The notes under the pieces are model-generated. The model was not told where the DNA came from and made no database searches. It saw only the letters and a list, made by a program, of their open reading frames with translations. From an uncultured Prevotella sp. (GTDB lineage: Bacteria > Bacteroidota > Bacteroidia > Bacteroidales > Bacteroidaceae): a stretch of 7,682 bases of DNA. How positions within the stretch are numbered: position 1 is the stretch's first letter; every line of letters starts with the position of its first letter. Shown here in pieces: positions 1 through 7,148 of this stretch. The position numbers and the translations under genes are program-made. Location of the stretch: contig URSZ01000120.1 in assembly GCA_900550635.1 (NCBI GenBank), positions 1 to 7,682 on the forward strand, written 5' to 3'.

Positions 1-334
1 TCTCGATGTAATTGGCGTTGGTAGAGGTATTCTTCAGCCCGGTGCGCGCGTTACCCTCGTCGTCGTAGAGTATGTTTCCGTCCTGGTCGCGCATGAAGAC
101 GCGCTCGTCCTTGTCCTCATAGCCCTTGACGTAAAAGTATGCGCCCGGCTCAATGCTGAAATTCCCGGAAAGCTCGTGCTCGTACGACGCACCCAGCTTC
201 AGTGCGCCTATACTTCGCGCGTTGCCGTCGTAGTGTGACGCAAGGCCGCCGCCCACCTTGAAGTTTATGCGCTGTGCCGAAACAGATGAGAATGCAACGA
301 GAAACAGGGACAATAACAAAGCCGTTTGTTTCAT
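1..334 (-). CDS. Outer-membrane beta-barrel (porin-like) protein, N-terminal 111 residues, cut by window edge
   Basis: The reading frame opens with ATG at 334 and stays open on the minus strand to the left edge, giving 111 residues; the C-terminus lies outside the window. Residues 1-20 form a clear Sec signal peptide (MKQTALLLSL, then a hydrophobic stretch ending SVSA before Q21), so the protein is exported. The mature part begins RINFKVGGGLASHY and has alternating hydrophobic/polar strands with aromatic residues (SIGALKLGASYEHEL, FSIEPGAYFYVKGYE), as in small OMP_b-brl/PorT-like barrels common in Bacteroidota. An acidic, Asp/Asn/Gly-rich loop (about residues 78-98, including RDQDGNILYDDEGN) probably faces outward. 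The gene lies 89 bp downstream of the helicase gene on the same strand. Family assignment rests on signal peptide and strand pattern only; ligand and role are unknown. Confidence 0.82.
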   Translation of the reverse strand, partial: MKQTALLLSLFLVAFSSVSAQRINFKVGGGLASHYDGNARSIGALKLGASYEHELSGNFSIEPGAYFYVKGYEDKDERVFMRDQDGNILYDDEGNARTGLKNTSTNANYIE

Positions 335-360
335 ATTAATGCGTTTATGTGTTCTACAAA

Positions 361-368
361 AAAGTTAT
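361..368 (-). promoter_or_regulatory. Possible weak -7 box for the outer-membrane protein gene
   Basis: On the minus strand TAACTTTT lies 26 bp upstream of the ATG at 334. It matches the Bacteroidota -7 consensus TAnnTTTG at seven of eight positions (last base T instead of G). No TTTG -33 box is seen at the right distance. The gene may instead be read through from the helicase. Confidence 0.28.
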
Positions 369-423
369 ATTCGTTACGTGCCGGCTTGCGGCGCGGGCTG
401 TTTGCCTTGTGTGCGCACTGCCG

Positions 424-2253
424 TTACTTGAAAAACTGTTTCCAGTCGTCCTTGCGGTATTTCTTGCCGTTGTCGGGTTTGTCGGCTGGGCTGTCCTCGC
501 GCGCATGTCGGTTCTTGCCTTTGGTGCGCTGCTGTTTGCCCCGGCCGTATGCCTCGCCCTGCGAATAGTCTCCGCCGCGCGAATGCGAGTGTTTCGTGCC
601 TGTGGCCTCGGCGTCGTCAACTACAATGCGGCGTCCTTTCATGCTGGCGTTCTTGAAGGCTTTCACCACTGAGCGGGCCACTTCTTCGGGTACTTCGAAG
701 AAAGAACAGTTGGCCGTAAGGTCTATGCGCCCTATCTCTACGCTCCCTTTCACGTATTTGTTTACAAGGCCTATGATTTCGCGCGCATAAACGTTGTCGC
801 GCTTGCCGAGGTTGATGAAAAGCCGCTTGTATCCTTCTTCGGGTTGCACTACGCCGCCGTGCTGTGCTTCGCCGCGCTGGCGTTTCCTGTCGGCGCGGTC
901 GCGTTTTTCGCGCACGGGCTTGTCGTCGGGCTCTACTATTTGCGGCGCATTGGCATAATACTCCACAAACCGCCCGAAGGCCGAGGCTACAAGGCGTTTC
1001 ACAACGTCTTCCTTGTCCATCCAGTCGAGCTTGCGCATTACTTCGGCCATGAACGGTGCTATCTGCTCCTCGTCTACCTCGGTGCGCTCCAGGCGGTCGA
1101 TGACGTTGAACAGCTGTTTGGCGCAGATGTCCTTGGGTGAAGGCAGATGGCAGCGCACGAAGTCTTTGCCTATGGTCTTTTCTATCTGGCGTATCTTGCC
1201 TTTCTCGCGCAGGTGTACGATACAGATACTCGTGCCCCGTTTGCCGGCACGTCCGGTTCGCCCGCTGCGGTGGGTATAGTTCTCCACGTCGTCGGGCAGG
1301 CCGTAATTTATTACGTGCGTTAGGTCGTCCACATCGAGCCCGCGGGCTGCCACGTCGGTGGCCACGAGCAGCTGCACGCGCTTTTGGCGAAACTTCTGCA
1401 TGGTCAGGTCGCGCTGGGCCTGCGACAGCTCTCCGTGCAAGGCTTCGGCGTTATAGCCGTCCTGTATGAGTTTGTCGGCCACTTCCTGCGTTTCAAGGCG
1501 GGTGCGGCAGAATATTATGGCATAAATGCGCGGGTAATAGTCCACAATCCTCTTGAGTGCGGCATATTTGTCGCGGGCATGCACGAGGTAGTACTCGTGG
1601 TTCACCTTTTCGGCCCCTTCGTTGCGCGAGCCGACTACGATTTCCTTGGGGTCGGTGAGGTAATTGCGTGCAATCTTCTCGATTTCCTTACTCATGGTGG
1701 CCGAGAAGAGAAGCGTGTTGCGGTCGCGGGGAACGCCTTCGAGTATGCGGTCGATACTTTCCGAGAAACCCATGTTGAGCATTTCGTCGGCCTCGTCGAG
1801 AACCACATTGTCTACATTGTCGAGCGCGGCAGCCCCGCGCTCCATCAGGTCGATGAGCCGCCCGGGCGTGGCCACTATAATCTGCACGCCGCGCCGCAGA
1901 GCGCGTATCTGGCTCGAGATGTCGGCGCCGCCGTAAACGGCAAGCACGCGCACCCCGTCGAGGTATTTGGAATAGTCTTTCAGGTCGCCGGCTATCTGCA
2001 GGCACAGTTCGCGCGTGGGACTGAGCACCACGGCCTGCACGCCTTCCCTCGAAGGGTCTATCTTCTGCAGCAGCGGAAGCCCGTAGGCCGCCGTCTTGCC
2101 TGTTCCGGTTTGCGCAAGGGCTATCACGTCGTTTCCCTCACCCAAAAGGTATGGAATTACTGCCTCCTGAATAGGCATTGGCGATTCGTAGCCTATTTCG
2201 TCTATCGCCCTGATAAGGTCCGGCACCAGGCCGAGTTCTTCAAAAGTCTTCAA
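424..2253 (-). CDS. DEAD-box ATP-dependent RNA helicase with DbpA-like RNA-binding domain (DeaD/CsdA-like)
   Basis: A 609-residue ATP-dependent RNA helicase, expected to act in the cytoplasm on rRNA or structured mRNA. Motifs appear in order: Q motif around 21-29 (GYESPMPIQ), Walker A AQTGTGKT 47-54, PTREL 79-83, TPGR 129-132, DEAD 153-156, SAT 185-187, and HRSGRTGRAG 328-337, so both RecA lobes are complete. Residues about 476-548 (YKRLFINLGKRDNVYAREII through GRRIVVDDA) fit the DbpA RNA-binding domain. A basic, low-complexity tail rich in K, R, G and D runs from 550 to 609. The start is TTG at 2251-2253: an in-frame TAA lies 21 bp upstream with no ATG between, and the next in-frame Met is residue 26, inside the Q motif. 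The N-terminus MKTFEELG matches what I recall of Bacteroides homologues. DeaD/CsdA and CshA-type names are both used for such proteins, so no symbol is given. Confidence 0.96.
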   Translation of the reverse strand: MKTFEELGLVPDLIRAIDEIGYESPMPIQEAVIPYLLGEGNDVIALAQTGTGKTAAYGLPLLQKIDPSREGVQAVVLSPTRELCLQIAGDLKDYSKYLDGVRVLAVYGGADISSQIRALRRGVQIIVATPGRLIDLMERGAAALDNVDNVVLDEADEMLNMGFSESIDRILEGVPRDRNTLLFSATMSKEIEKIARNYLTDPKEIVVGSRNEGAEKVNHEYYLVHARDKYAALKRIVDYYPRIYAIIFCRTRLETQEVADKLIQDGYNAEALHGELSQAQRDLTMQKFRQKRVQLLVATDVAARGLDVDDLTHVINYGLPDDVENYTHRSGRTGRAGKRGTSICIVHLREKGKIRQIEKTIGKDFVRCHLPSPKDICAKQLFNVIDRLERTEVDEEQIAPFMAEVMRKLDWMDKEDVVKRLVASAFGRFVEYYANAPQIVEPDDKPVREKRDRADRKRQRGEAQHGGVVQPEEGYKRLFINLGKRDNVYAREIIGLVNKYVKGSVEIGRIDLTANCSFFEVPEEVARSVVKAFKNASMKGRRIVVDDAEATGTKHSHSRGGDYSQGEAYGRGKQQRTKGKNRHAREDSPADKPDNGKKYRKDDWKQFFK

Positions 2254-2281
2254 TGTCTTATATCTTTGTGTGTGTTAGCTG

Positions 2282-2289
2282 CAAAGGTA
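2282..2289 (-). promoter_or_regulatory. -7 box of the helicase promoter
   Basis: Minus-strand TACCTTTG matches the Bacteroidota -7 consensus TAnnTTTG exactly and lies 28 bp upstream of the TTG start, predicting a leader of about 20 nt. No convincing TTTG -33 box is visible at the usual distance. Confidence 0.55.
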
Positions 2290-2413
2290 ACTATTTTTAG
2301 ATCCCCCGCCCCATAAAGCCGGATAAAACAGCGCTGTGGGCGCAAAACTGCCGGACGGAACGGAATGTGCACTTTCTGTTTTCAACTTTGCGCAACGGGG
2401 TGCTTTGTTTTTA

Positions 2414-2476
2414 AAAATATGTCCGACCTATTTCAAAATATGTGCCTTGTATTTCAAAATATCTCAGACATATTTT
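2414..2476 (+). repeat. Array 1: three tandem 21-bp near-palindromic units, order A-B-C
   Basis: Units occupy 2414-2434 (A, core GTCCGACC), 2435-2455 (B, core GTGCCTTG) and 2456-2476 (C, core CTCAGACA). Each is framed by AAAATAT on the left and TATTTC or TATTTT on the right. The period is exactly 21 bp with no gaps. Each unit is a near-palindrome about its 11th base: A has one internal mismatch, C has one, and B is poorer with G-T wobbles. A second array of the same three unit types lies at 7149-7211. There are no spacers, so this is not a CRISPR. The array is 125 bp from the helicase -7 box and 160 bp before the mnmG -7 box. Function is unknown. Confidence 0.88.
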
Positions 2477-2544
2477 TGCCCCTTTCTAAACCTATTGTAA
2501 ATCAGTGCGTTATAGCTGTCATTATTTGTCTGCATCCGCGCCGT

Positions 2545-2579
2545 GCGGCAAAGGCCTTCACCACCCTCGCGGCAAAGGC
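2545..2579 (+). repeat. Pair of 11-bp direct repeats upstream of mnmG
   Basis: GCGGCAAAGGC occurs at 2545-2555 and again at 2569-2579, a 24-bp period. It sits about 60-90 bp upstream of the mnmG -7 box, where an activator or repressor pair could bind; it may also be chance in a GC-rich stretch. Confidence 0.45.
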
Positions 2580-2636
2580 ATGCAATTCGCCCCACGCACA
2601 CACCGCGCCGGAGGCCATAATTTCATAAATTTGAAG

Positions 2637-2644
2637 TACTTTTG
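2637..2644 (+). promoter_or_regulatory. -7 box of the mnmG promoter
   Basis: TACTTTTG matches TAnnTTTG exactly. Transcription would start near 2651, giving a leader of about 50 nt before the ATG at 2703. The surrounding sequence (AAATTTGAAG just before it) resembles common Bacteroidales promoters, but there is no TTTG at the standard -33 distance. Confidence 0.5.
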
Positions 2645-2702
2645 CCGGCAGAAAGCGCCGCGTACCGTATGCGGCGCACACAGAAAAAACTATATTCCAG
2701 CA

Positions 2703-4577
2703 ATGACCGAATTTGAGTTTGACGTCGTAGTGGTAGGCGCAGGGCACGCGGGTTGCGAAGCCGCAAGCGCGGCGGCACGCCTTGGCTGCAACACCTGCCT
2801 CGTTACGATGGACATGAACAAGATAGCACAGATGAGCTGCAACCCCGCCATAGGCGGAATTGCCAAAGGACAGATAGTGCGCGAAATTGACGCACTCGGA
2901 GGGCAAATGGGTATCGTTACCGACAACACGGCCATACAGTTCCGTATGCTCAACCGCTCGAAAGGACCGGCAGTATGGAGCCCGCGCTCGCAATGCGACC
3001 GCATGAAGTTCAGCCTCGAATGGCGACGCATACTGGAAAACACACCCAACCTGAGCATGTGGCAGGACCAGGCCGACGAGCTGCTCGTGGAAGACGGAGA
3101 AGTGCGCGGAGTACACACCATCTGGGACGTTACACTGCGAGCCAAGGCAGTAATAATAACCGCCGGAACATTTCTGAACGGACTGCTGCACGTAGGACGC
3201 CGGAAAGTGCCCGGCGGACGCTGCGCCGAACCGCCCGCACTGCACCTTACCGAATCAATCGCACGCCACGGCATACGGTACGACCGAATGAAAACCGGAA
3301 CACCCGTCCGGCTCGACGCACGCACGGTGGACTTTTCAGTGCTTCCCGAACAGGAGGGCGAAAACGACTTCCACCGATTTTCATACGTCACAAGCCAAAG
3401 GCCGCTGCCGCAACTGCACTGCTGGATGTGCTCAACCAACACCGAAGTACACGAAATACTGCGGCGCGGACTGCCCGACTCACCGCTGTACAACGGACAA
3501 ATACAAAGCATCGGACCAAGATACTGCCCGAGCATTGAAACAAAACTCGTAACATTCCCAGACCGCGACCAACACCCTCTGTTCCTCGAACCCGAAGGAA
3601 CCGACACAAACGAACTTTACCTGAACGGATTCTCGTCGAGCATGCCGATAGACGTGCAATTAGACGCGATACACCGCATACGCGGCCTGGAACACGTGCA
3701 CGCTTACCGCCCGGGATACGCCATCGAATACGACTTTTTCGACCCGACGCAGCTTACACACACGCTCGAATCGAAAGTAATAAAAAACCTATTCATGGCC
3801 GGACAAGTGAACGGAACTACCGGTTACGAAGAAGCAGCCGGACAGGGAATAATTGCCGGAATAAACGCAGCGCTCAAACTGAAAGGCGGAGAACCGTTTG
3901 TTCTCAAACGCGACGAGGCTTACATAGGCGTTCTTATCGACGACCTCGTGACCAAAGGCGTGGACGAGCCTTACAGGATGTTCACCTCGCGCGCGGAATA
4001 CCGCATACTGCTGCGGCAGGACAATGCCGATGAACGATTGACCGAAAAGGCACGGAAAATAGGTCTTGTCGACGATGAACGCTACGCAATCTACACCCGC
4101 AAACAGGAAATGGTGCGCCGCATAATAGAATATTGCGACAACACTAACGCCAAACCCAAACAGATAAACGGCGCTCTCGAAAAACTCGGCACAACAAAAA
4201 TCGTTTTTTCCGAGAAAATATCGGAACTTATCAACCGGCCGCAAATTACAATCGAAAAACTCGCCGCATTTATCGAACCGCTGACGAAACTAATCAGCGA
4301 TGAAAACGGAATAAACCATGAAGTCGTAGAAGCTGCCGAAGTAAAAATAAAATATAAAGGATATATCGAACGCGAACGCAAACTTGCCGATAAGGTTCTG
4401 CGTATTGAAGACATAAAAATAAAAGGACGCTTCGATTATTCCAAAATAAACCAGCTCTCGATAGAAGCACGACAGAAACTCGAACGGATAGATCCCGAAA
4501 CACTCGCCGAAGCGAGCCGCATACCCGGAATATCGCCGAGCGATATAAGCATACTCATGGTTCTTCTGAAACGCTGA
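2703..4577 (+). CDS. mnmG: tRNA uridine-5-carboxymethylaminomethyl modification enzyme, FAD/NADH-dependent subunit
   Basis: MnmG (GidA) works with the GTPase MnmE to install the (carboxymethyl)aminomethyl group on U34 of certain tRNAs, using FAD, NADH and methylene-tetrahydrofolate. The 624 residues are the usual length (E. coli about 629). The FAD dinucleotide-binding loop VGAGHAGCEAA is at 11-21. Both family signatures are intact: GPRYCPSIETK (271-281, with Cys275) and AGQVNGTTGYEEAAGQG (366-382). The second conserved Cys is C46 in SCNPAIGGIAKG. The helical C-terminal domain, which contacts MnmE and tRNA, ends SPSDISILMVLLKR. The frame is open upstream to 2505, but ATG 2703 is chosen because MTEFEFDVVVVGAG matches family N-termini and the -7 box lies inside the extension. 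Codons become markedly A-rich after about residue 480. A parS-like site follows the stop. Confidence 0.98.
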   Translation: MTEFEFDVVVVGAGHAGCEAASAAARLGCNTCLVTMDMNKIAQMSCNPAIGGIAKGQIVREIDALGGQMGIVTDNTAIQFRMLNRSKGPAVWSPRSQCDRMKFSLEWRRILENTPNLSMWQDQADELLVEDGEVRGVHTIWDVTLRAKAVIITAGTFLNGLLHVGRRKVPGGRCAEPPALHLTESIARHGIRYDRMKTGTPVRLDARTVDFSVLPEQEGENDFHRFSYVTSQRPLPQLHCWMCSTNTEVHEILRRGLPDSPLYNGQIQSIGPRYCPSIETKLVTFPDRDQHPLFLEPEGTDTNELYLNGFSSSMPIDVQLDAIHRIRGLEHVHAYRPGYAIEYDFFDPTQLTHTLESKVIKNLFMAGQVNGTTGYEEAAGQGIIAGINAALKLKGGEPFVLKRDEAYIGVLIDDLVTKGVDEPYRMFTSRAEYRILLRQDNADERLTEKARKIGLVDDERYAIYTRKQEMVRRIIEYCDNTNAKPKQINGALEKLGTTKIVFSEKISELINRPQITIEKLAAFIEPLTKLISDENGINHEVVEAAEVKIKYKGYIERERKLADKVLRIEDIKIKGRFDYSKINQLSIEARQKLERIDPETLAEASRIPGISPSDISILMVLLKR

Positions 4578-4648
4578 ACGAACCGCAACGCATTTCCGAG
4601 CCATTATCTGAGCACTACAATGCCCCATTACCGTTGAGCGGACGGGCA

Positions 4649-4664
4649 TGTTCCACGTGAAACA
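4649..4664 (+). other. parS: parS-type centromere site (ParB binding site)
   Basis: TGTTCCACGTGAAACA is, as I recall it, identical to the 16-bp parS in the Bacillus subtilis spo0J gene, and it fits the broadly conserved consensus TGTTnCACGTGAAACA. It is a palindrome with one mismatched pair (C4653 against A4660) around the central CACGTG. It lies in the 120-bp gap between mnmG and apt, 33 bp before the apt ATG, and so outside coding sequence. In the family, ParB clamps load here in a CTP-dependent way, spread, segregate the origin region with ParA and recruit SMC. parAB are not in the window. No second copy was found here. Confidence 0.88.
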
Positions 4665-4697
4665 AAACAAATCATTCCTATTTATAAATTACTGGCC

Positions 4698-5228
4698 ATG
4701 AACAAAGAATACATCCTGAACCACCTGCGGAACATTCCAGATTTCCCTAAGAAAGGGATTCAATACAAAGACATCAATTACTTGTTTACCGACGGCGGCG
4801 TACTCCGCGAATTTTCGACGGCACTCTATGAATTATACAAAAGCCGCGGAATAACAAAAGTAGTGGGACTGGAAACGCGCGGAATAGTTTTGGCGAGCAT
4901 TTTGGCCGAGAAACTCGGCGCAGGATTTGTGATGTGCAGGAAGCCAGGCAAAATGCCGGGGCAGGTAAGGCAGCAAAGCTATGCCAAAGAGTACGGAATA
5001 GACACCATCGAGTTGCAAGTAGGAAGCATTACGCACGAAGACACCGTTCTAATCCACGACGACCTGCTTGCAACAGGCGGCTCGCTGCTTGCGGCCTATA
5101 AACTTGTCTCGTCGTTCGAGCCTGAAAAAATCATGATAAACGTAGCGTTCGAACTTACGAGCGAAGGCCTGCACGGACGCGACATGCTTCCAAAAGACAC
5201 CGAGCTCATATCAATGCTCACCATATAA
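4698..5228 (+). CDS. apt: Adenine phosphoribosyltransferase
   Basis: Cytoplasmic purine-salvage enzyme joining adenine and PRPP to give AMP and pyrophosphate. The 176 residues are typical for the family (E. coli 183). The N-terminal adenine-side element IPDFPKKGIQYKDI (13-26), VVGLETRGIVLAS (55-67) and RKPGKMPGQ (81-89) all match Apt. The 13-residue PRPP-binding motif VLIHDDLLATGGS, with its two acidic residues, is at 117-129. The ATG at 4698 is preceded by an A/T-rich stretch rather than a Shine-Dalgarno sequence. The gene lies 120 bp after mnmG, with parS in the gap, and 36 bp before uvrC. No clear TAnnTTTG promoter is visible in the gap, so transcription probably comes from mnmG, unless a degenerate promoter overlaps parS. 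Nothing is missing from the active site. Confidence 0.98.
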   Translation: MNKEYILNHLRNIPDFPKKGIQYKDINYLFTDGGVLREFSTALYELYKSRGITKVVGLETRGIVLASILAEKLGAGFVMCRKPGKMPGQVRQQSYAKEYGIDTIELQVGSITHEDTVLIHDDLLATGGSLLAAYKLVSSFEPEKIMINVAFELTSEGLHGRDMLPKDTELISMLTI

Positions 5229-5264
5229 TTCGCTCACTACTTATACACACACGGGAATGCCGCC

Positions 5265-7100
5265 ATGCTGAAAGAAGAAAGAACCAAGCTACAGGAATAC
5301 CTCAAAGGCATTGTAAACAACCTGCCCGACTCGCCAGGATGCTACCAGTACCTGAACGACAAGGGCGAGGTAATCTACGTTGGCAAGGCCAAGAAACTAA
5401 AGCGCAGAGTCAGTTCTTACTTCATCCGCGAGCAGCAAAACATAAAGACGCGCGTACTCGTTAGCAAGATTCGCGACATCAAATATATCGTCGTCAACAC
5501 CGAGGAAGACGCGCTGCTTCTTGAAAACAACCTTATCAAGCGCTATAAGCCCCACTACAACGTACTTCTTAAAGACGACAAGACATACCCCTCCATTTGC
5601 ATTACAAACGAGGACTATCCGCGGGTTTTGAAAACGCGGCGCCGCATACGCAACGGTTCGGAGTATTTCGGCCCGTACAGCCACGTGCCTACGATGTACG
5701 CCCTGCTTGACGTGATAAAAAACATCTGCCATCCCCGCCCCTGCCACATGGCCATGAAGTGCGAAGGCGTAGAAAGCGGAAAATACAAGGCATGCCTGGA
5801 ATACCACATCCACAACTGCGCCGCCCCTTGCATAGGAAAACAGTCGCGCGAGGATTACCTGAAACAAATCGAAGCCGCACGCGAAATACTGCGCGGGAAC
5901 ACCAAGGAGCTGGAACGCAAACTGCGCAACGACATGCAGGCATTGGCCGAACAGCTAAGGTTCGAGGAGGCGCAGGTGCTGAAACAAAAATACATACTCC
6001 TTGAAAATTACTGCGCCAAGAGCGAGGTCGTGTCGAACATAGTGAACAATGTCGACGTGTTCTCTATCGAAAGCGACGACAACTCCGCCTATATCAACTA
6101 CATGCACGTCACGAAAGGCATGATTAACCAGGCTTTCACCTTTGAATACAAGAAAAAATTAGGCGAAAGCGACGAAGAACTGCTCACGCTCGGCATTACC
6201 GAAATGCGCAACCGTTACGGAAGCAAGGCCCGCGAGATAATCGTACCGTTCAGCCTCGATTTCATGCTCGAAAACGTCACATTCACCGTCCCCCAGCGCG
6301 GCGACAAGCACAAGTTGCTCAGACTGTCGCAGCTCAACGTTAAGGAATACAAATTCGACCGGCTCAAACAGGCAGAAAAGCTCAACCCCGAGCAAAAGAG
6401 CATGCGGCTGATGAAAGAGATACAAAACCAGCTCAAACTCCCCAAGCCCCCGCTCCGCATAGAGCTTTTCGACAACTCCAACATCAGCGGCAGCGACGCA
6501 GTGGCAGCGTGCGTAGTGTTCGAAAAGCTCAAACCGGCCAAAAAGGAATACAGAAAATACAACATCCGCACTGTTGTCGGCCCCGACGACTACGCTTCGA
6601 TGAAGGAAGTGGTTTTCCGCCGCTACAGCCGTGCCATTAACGAGGAACTTCCCCTGCCCGACCTCATCATCACCGACGGCGGCAAAGGGCAAATGGAAGT
6701 GGTAAGGCAAATTGTCGAAGACACGCTGCACTTGGACATACCTATCGCCGGCTTGGCCAAAGACAACCGCCACCGCACGCACGAACTGCTCTACGGCTTC
6801 CCGCCGGCTACTATCGGCCTCAAGCAGGAAAGCGTTCTGTTCAAAGTACTTACCAACATGCAGGACGAAGTGCACCGCTTTGCTATCACCTTCCACCGCG
6901 ACAAACGCAGCAAGCGGCAGCTTGCCTCGAAGCTCGACAGCATAAAAGGCGTAGGCGAGCAAACTAAAACATTGTTACTCCGCGAGTTAGGCAGTTTCAA
7001 GCGTATAAACGAGGCTTCGCTCGAACGCCTTCAGGAAATCATCGGCAAGGCTCGCGGATTGAATCTTTATTCACAGCTGCACCCCGATTCGCAAGTCTGA
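5265..7100 (+). CDS. uvrC: UvrABC excinuclease subunit C
   Basis: UvrC makes both incisions flanking a DNA lesion after UvrA-UvrB damage recognition. The 611 residues match the family. Domains: GIY-YIG nuclease about 18-100 (GCY 25-27, YVG 38-40, with Tyr38, Arg48 and Glu87 in the positions of the known catalytic residues; 3' incision); Cys-rich segment 155-189; UVR/UvrB-binding helices about 213-250 (ELERKLRNDMQALAEQLRFE); RNase H-like 5'-incision domain about 395-545 with Asp403 (LFDNSN), Asp471 (ITDGGKGQ) and His537 (EVHRFA); tandem helix-hairpin-helix at 553-605 (LDSIKGVGEQ). All catalytic residues are present. The start at 5265 gives a normal N-terminus; an ATG at 5257 is out of frame. 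It begins 36 bp after apt and is probably in the same transcript. Confidence 0.98.
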   Translation: MLKEERTKLQEYLKGIVNNLPDSPGCYQYLNDKGEVIYVGKAKKLKRRVSSYFIREQQNIKTRVLVSKIRDIKYIVVNTEEDALLLENNLIKRYKPHYNVLLKDDKTYPSICITNEDYPRVLKTRRRIRNGSEYFGPYSHVPTMYALLDVIKNICHPRPCHMAMKCEGVESGKYKACLEYHIHNCAAPCIGKQSREDYLKQIEAAREILRGNTKELERKLRNDMQALAEQLRFEEAQVLKQKYILLENYCAKSEVVSNIVNNVDVFSIESDDNSAYINYMHVTKGMINQAFTFEYKKKLGESDEELLTLGITEMRNRYGSKAREIIVPFSLDFMLENVTFTVPQRGDKHKLLRLSQLNVKEYKFDRLKQAEKLNPEQKSMRLMKEIQNQLKLPKPPLRIELFDNSNISGSDAVAACVVFEKLKPAKKEYRKYNIRTVVGPDDYASMKEVVFRRYSRAINEELPLPDLIITDGGKGQMEVVRQIVEDTLHLDIPIAGLAKDNRHRTHELLYGFPPATIGLKQESVLFKVLTNMQDEVHRFAITFHRDKRSKRQLASKLDSIKGVGEQTKTLLLRELGSFKRINEASLERLQEIIGKARGLNLYSQLHPDSQV

Positions 7101-7148
7101 AAAACGACTCGGCAAGGCAACTTGAAAAAGAGCATTTTGAGCCTCGCA

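Larger units (their letters stand above)
2254..2702. other. Divergent intergenic region between helicase and mnmG (449 bp)
   Basis: This region separates the minus-strand helicase from plus-strand mnmG. It holds a helicase -7 box, a 63-bp array of three 21-bp units, a pair of 11-bp direct repeats, and an mnmG -7 box, each listed separately. Between 2290 and 2413 I see only a 10-bp palindrome (ACAGCGCTGT, 2328-2337) and a distant inverted pair GCGCAAA (2340-2346) / TTTGCGC (2387-2393). Reading frames here have no recognisable protein features. The length is generous for two housekeeping promoters, leaving room for an unseen small RNA. Confidence 0.7.

Noticed and set aside
378..396. Hairpin just after the helicase stop as an intrinsic terminator
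   Set aside because: Stem of seven with one mismatch around GCTTG, but no U-tract directly follows; the nearest T-run on the minus strand is more than 10 nt away.
1384..2316. 310-codon plus-strand open frame antisense to the helicase
   Set aside because: The helicase on the other strand has every family motif; long antisense frames are expected from its codon bias, and this one resembles no family I recognise.
2328..2337. 10-bp palindrome ACAGCGCTGT as an operator
   Set aside because: A single short palindrome with no second copy and no special placement relative to either -7 box; easily chance.
2383..2413. CAACTT located 31 bp before unit A in both arrays (2383 and 7118) as a shared flank of a larger element
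   Set aside because: Beyond these six bases the two 31-bp flanks do not align, so the shared distance is probably chance; a genome-wide collection of arrays would settle it.
2414..2476. Reading the 21-bp arrays as a CRISPR
   Set aside because: Units are gapless and only 21 bp, with no variable spacers and no cas genes nearby.
2505..2702. In-frame 66-codon N-terminal extension of mnmG
   Set aside because: MnmG homologues start at the MTEFEF-type N-terminus, the extension has no protein-like features, and the -7 box at 2637-2644 lies inside it, so it would not be transcribed in full.
5683..5690. Other CACGTG-containing words (also near 3694) as further parS sites
   Set aside because: They lack the flanking TGTT and AAACA bases and lie inside uvrC and mnmG coding sequence.
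6159..6962. 267-codon minus-strand open frame antisense to uvrC
   Set aside because: It lies over the intact UvrC catalytic domain and has no recognisable motif; a codon-bias shadow.
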